Assembly (NCBI GenBank): GCA_000434295.1
Contig: HF994905.1
Location: 1 to 7,225, forward strand
DNA: 7,225 nt
Direction: 5' to 3'
Source: Acetobacter sp. CAG:977
Lineage (GTDB): Bacteria; Pseudomonadota; Alphaproteobacteria; CAAGCB01; CAG-977
Shown: piece after piece, positions 5,430-7,225 of the stretch
How the letters are laid out: every line of letters begins with the position of its first letter
Position numbering within the stretch: position 1 is the first letter of the stretch
Translations under genes and position numbers: made by a program
Notes under the pieces: model-generated
Database searches by the model: none
What the model saw: the letters and a program-made list of their open reading frames with translations, nothing else
What the model was told of the DNA's origin: nothing

Positions 5430-6056
5430 TTATGCGATCAGGCCGTGTACGCCGTCTATAATAAACTGTGACGCCATCGCGCCTAAAATAATGCCGAGCA
5501 GTTTGGAAATAACCGTGTTGATCGTCTGGCCGAACAGGCGGGCAAAGTGATTCGACAGTCTGAATAAAAAATAGGTAATTAAGCAAACGGCAATCAGCGA
5601 TCCGATAACATACGCCTGTTGGCTGATGTTACCATGTCTTTCGGACATCAAAAGTATAATCGAAGCAATTGAGCCGGGGCCCGCGATTAAAGGAACCGCC
5701 AAAGGAAAAACGGATACGTCGTTTTCATACGGGTGATCAGAAGCTTCTTCAGCCGCTTTTTCTTTTTGTTCGTCAATAAAAATCATTTGCAGAGCGACAA
5801 TAAACAGCATAATTCCGCCCGCAATACGAAACGCCGGTATCGATATCCCCAGCAGATTTAAAAAAGCTTCGCCGGCATAAGCGAAAAAAAACATAACGGA
5901 AAAGCCGATCAAAACAGATCGTTTGGCCATTAATAACCGATATCCCGGACGCGGGCTTTCCGTCAGGCTCATGAAAATCGGCATGTTGCCGATCGGATCC
6001 ATAGTGACAAACAGCATCGTAAACGACGGAAGGAACAAATCAAAAAATGCTGTCAT
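5430..6056 (-). CDS. MarC-family (UPF0056) integral membrane protein
   Basis: This 208-residue protein is of standard length for the family. Family signatures are DPIGNMPIF (20-28), RIAGGIMLF (77-85) and VFPLAVPLIAGPGSIA (116-131), with LGIILGAMASQFIIDG near the C-terminus. About six hydrophobic segments (roughly 5-25, 47-67, 75-95, 118-138, 148-167, 185-203) place it in the inner membrane, with a charged loop at 95-113. MarC was once linked to multiple antibiotic resistance, a role later disputed; some relatives are reported as amino-acid transporters, so the substrate here is open. The start at 6056 has a modest AAGGG ribosome site 9 nt upstream. It is divergent from lepA across 140 bp. No hairpin terminator follows it, so its transcripts may continue into tRNA-Gln. 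Confidence 0.93.
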   Translation of the reverse strand: MTAFFDLFLPSFTMLFVTMDPIGNMPIFMSLTESPRPGYRLLMAKRSVLIGFSVMFFFAYAGEAFLNLLGISIPAFRIAGGIMLFIVALQMIFIDEQKEKAAEEASDHPYENDVSVFPLAVPLIAGPGSIASIILLMSERHGNISQQAYVIGSLIAVCLITYFLFRLSNHFARLFGQTINTVISKLLGIILGAMASQFIIDGVHGLIA

Positions 6057-6132
6057 GTTTAAGACCCTTTTTTTAAACTTTTTAACAGGATAGCATAAAT
6101 AAAACAGAAAATAAAAGAGGGGAAAAAAGATT

Positions 6133-6162
6133 TTGTTTAATCATACGACGGTTTCATATATG
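6133..6162 (+). promoter_or_regulatory. Possible lepA promoter
   Basis: TTGTTT (6133-6138) and TATATG (6157-6162) are separated by 18 bp, or CATATA (6155-6160) by 16 bp, leaving a leader of about 28 nt before the lepA ATG. Both hexamers deviate from consensus and the region is AT-rich, so this is tentative. Confidence 0.35.
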
Positions 6163-6196
6163 TTATTGCCAGTTGTTTGTTGAATGAAGGTTTTAA

Positions 6197-7225
6197 ATGA
6201 CGGATTTATCTCATATTCGCAATTTTTCCATTGTGGCTCATATTGACCACGGCAAATCGACTTTGGCCGACCGCCTGATCCAAAGATGCGGCGGGTTGAC
6301 CGAACGCGAAATGCGCGATCAGATATTGGATTCCATGGATCTGGAACGCGAACGCGGGATTACGATTAAAGCGCAGACGGTCCGGCTGAACTATAAAGCC
6401 AAAGACGGGCGGGAATATCAGCTGAACCTGATTGACACGCCGGGGCATGTCGATTTTACGTATGAAGTCAGCCGGTCTTTGGCCGCTTGCGAAGGTTCTT
6501 TACTGGTCGTTGACGCTTCACAGGGGGTGGAAGCGCAGACTTTGGCAAACGTCTATAAAGCTTTGGACGCGAATCACGAATTGGTGACCGTTATCAACAA
6601 AATTGATCTGCCGGCGGCGCACCCGGAAGAAGTTAAAGCGCAAATTGAAGATGTGATCGGTATTGATACGTCAAATGCGGTTGAAACTTCCGCTAAAACA
6701 GGCGTTGGTATTGATGATGTTTTGGAAAGCATTGTTACACAGTTGCCCGCGCCGCAGGGTGATGCGGAAGCGCCGTTGAAAGCGATGCTAGTCGATTCCT
6801 GGTACGATCCGTATCTGGGGGTTATTATTCTGGTGAGAGTCAAAGACGGCGTTTTGAAAAAAGGCATGAAAATCAGAATGATGGCAAACGGCACGACGCA
6901 TGAAGTCGAACGAGTCGGCATCTTTACGCCTAAAATGAAAGATATCGGGCAGCTGACTGCCGGAGAGCTGGGATTTATCACCGCCGGCATTAAAACGGTC
7001 GGCGATACCAAAGTCGGCGATACGATTACGGACGACAAGCGCCCCGCGGCAGAGGCTCTGCCCGGATTCAAACCCAGTGTGCCTGTCGTATTTTGTTCGA
7101 TGTTCCCTCTGGATACCAGTTATTACGAAAATCTGCGCGACGCTTTGGGCAAGCTGCAGCTGAACGACGCCAGTTTTGAATTTACGCCGGAAAAATCTGC
7201 GGCTTTGGGCCAGGGATTCAGGTGT
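6197..7225 (+). CDS. lepA: Elongation factor 4 (LepA), 3' end outside window
   Basis: The first 343 codons of an expected length near 600 are visible. The GTPase motifs are all intact: G1 AHIDHGKST (14-22), G2 RGIT with T56, G3 DTPGH (80-84), G4 NKID (134-137) and G5 SAK (165-167). Domain II follows (about 190-280), and the last codons enter the region leading to GFRC, part of a LepA-typical stretch. LepA is a ribosome-binding translational GTPase, proposed to back-translocate or assist ribosome biogenesis. The ATG at 6197 has AAGG 6 nt upstream, and the N-terminus MTDLSHIRNFSIVAHIDHGK fits alphaproteobacterial LepA. A signal peptidase gene (lepB) follows lepA in some bacteria, but that lies beyond this window. 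It is a core gene with codon use like the other flanking genes, with nothing broken in the visible part. Confidence 0.97.
   Translation, partial: MTDLSHIRNFSIVAHIDHGKSTLADRLIQRCGGLTEREMRDQILDSMDLERERGITIKAQTVRLNYKAKDGREYQLNLIDTPGHVDFTYEVSRSLAACEGSLLVVDASQGVEAQTLANVYKALDANHELVTVINKIDLPAAHPEEVKAQIEDVIGIDTSNAVETSAKTGVGIDDVLESIVTQLPAPQGDAEAPLKAMLVDSWYDPYLGVIILVRVKDGVLKKGMKIRMMANGTTHEVERVGIFTPKMKDIGQLTAGELGFITAGIKTVGDTKVGDTITDDKRPAAEALPGFKPSVPVVFCSMFPLDTSYYENLRDALGKLQLNDASFEFTPEKSAALGQGFRC

Noticed and set aside
6574..7071. 165-codon minus-strand frame inside lepA
   Set aside because: It is antisense to intact LepA motifs and has no recognisable domain, so it is a shadow.
1..7225. CRISPR array, insertion sequence or transposase
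   Set aside because: I saw no regularly spaced repeats, no terminal inverted repeats and no transposase motifs on either strand.

Overview
The window looks like a chromosomal segment of an alphaproteobacterium. The LepA (EF4) start reads like alphaproteobacterial LepA, and a candidate LexA operator has the GAAC-N7-GAAC form (GTTC-N7-GTTC on the other strand) typical of that class, not the gamma/Gram-positive palindromes. G+C is roughly half in most of the window. One block (about 2131-4665) is clearly AT-rich, about one third G+C in the lines I counted by hand.

Layout: (1) Bases 1-2130, plus strand: the 3' part of a large SF2 helicase / restriction-type protein whose reading frame is open at the window edge. 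(2) Bases 2134-4580, minus strand: a tight three-gene AT-rich operon, transcribed as P-loop kinase-like protein, then a PIN-GNAT-PUA-like fusion protein, then a small ASCH/PUA-like protein. It converges on the helicase gene with only 3 bp between the stop codons. Upstream of it, at 4625-4639, lies the LexA-type SOS box overlapping a plausible promoter. (3) Bases 4676-4900, minus strand: an AlpA/excisionase-like HTH protein with its own terminator, which overlaps its stop codon. (4) About 4912-5255: a stretch without a convincing gene, holding a Fur-box-like palindrome and an 11-bp-phased direct repeat. (5) Bases 5289-5362, minus strand: a complete tRNA-Gln (anticodon CTG, CCA encoded) with promoter and terminator. 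(6) Bases 5430-6056, minus strand: a MarC-family membrane protein. (7) From 6197, plus strand: lepA, cut by the window end.

Interpretation: lepA, the marC-like gene and the tRNA look like core genome. The side facing the tRNA 3' end (excisionase-like HTH, AT-rich cassette, restriction-type helicase) looks like an accessory or defence island, although no integrase is in the window. The best candidate for an undescribed system is the predicted SOS-controlled cassette. Its central protein joins a PIN ribonuclease fold with an intact acidic quartet, a GNAT acetyltransferase fold and a PUA-like nucleic-acid reader, and it is encoded between a small P-loop kinase-like protein and a stand-alone ASCH protein. 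All functions are inferred from motifs read by eye; no searches were run.
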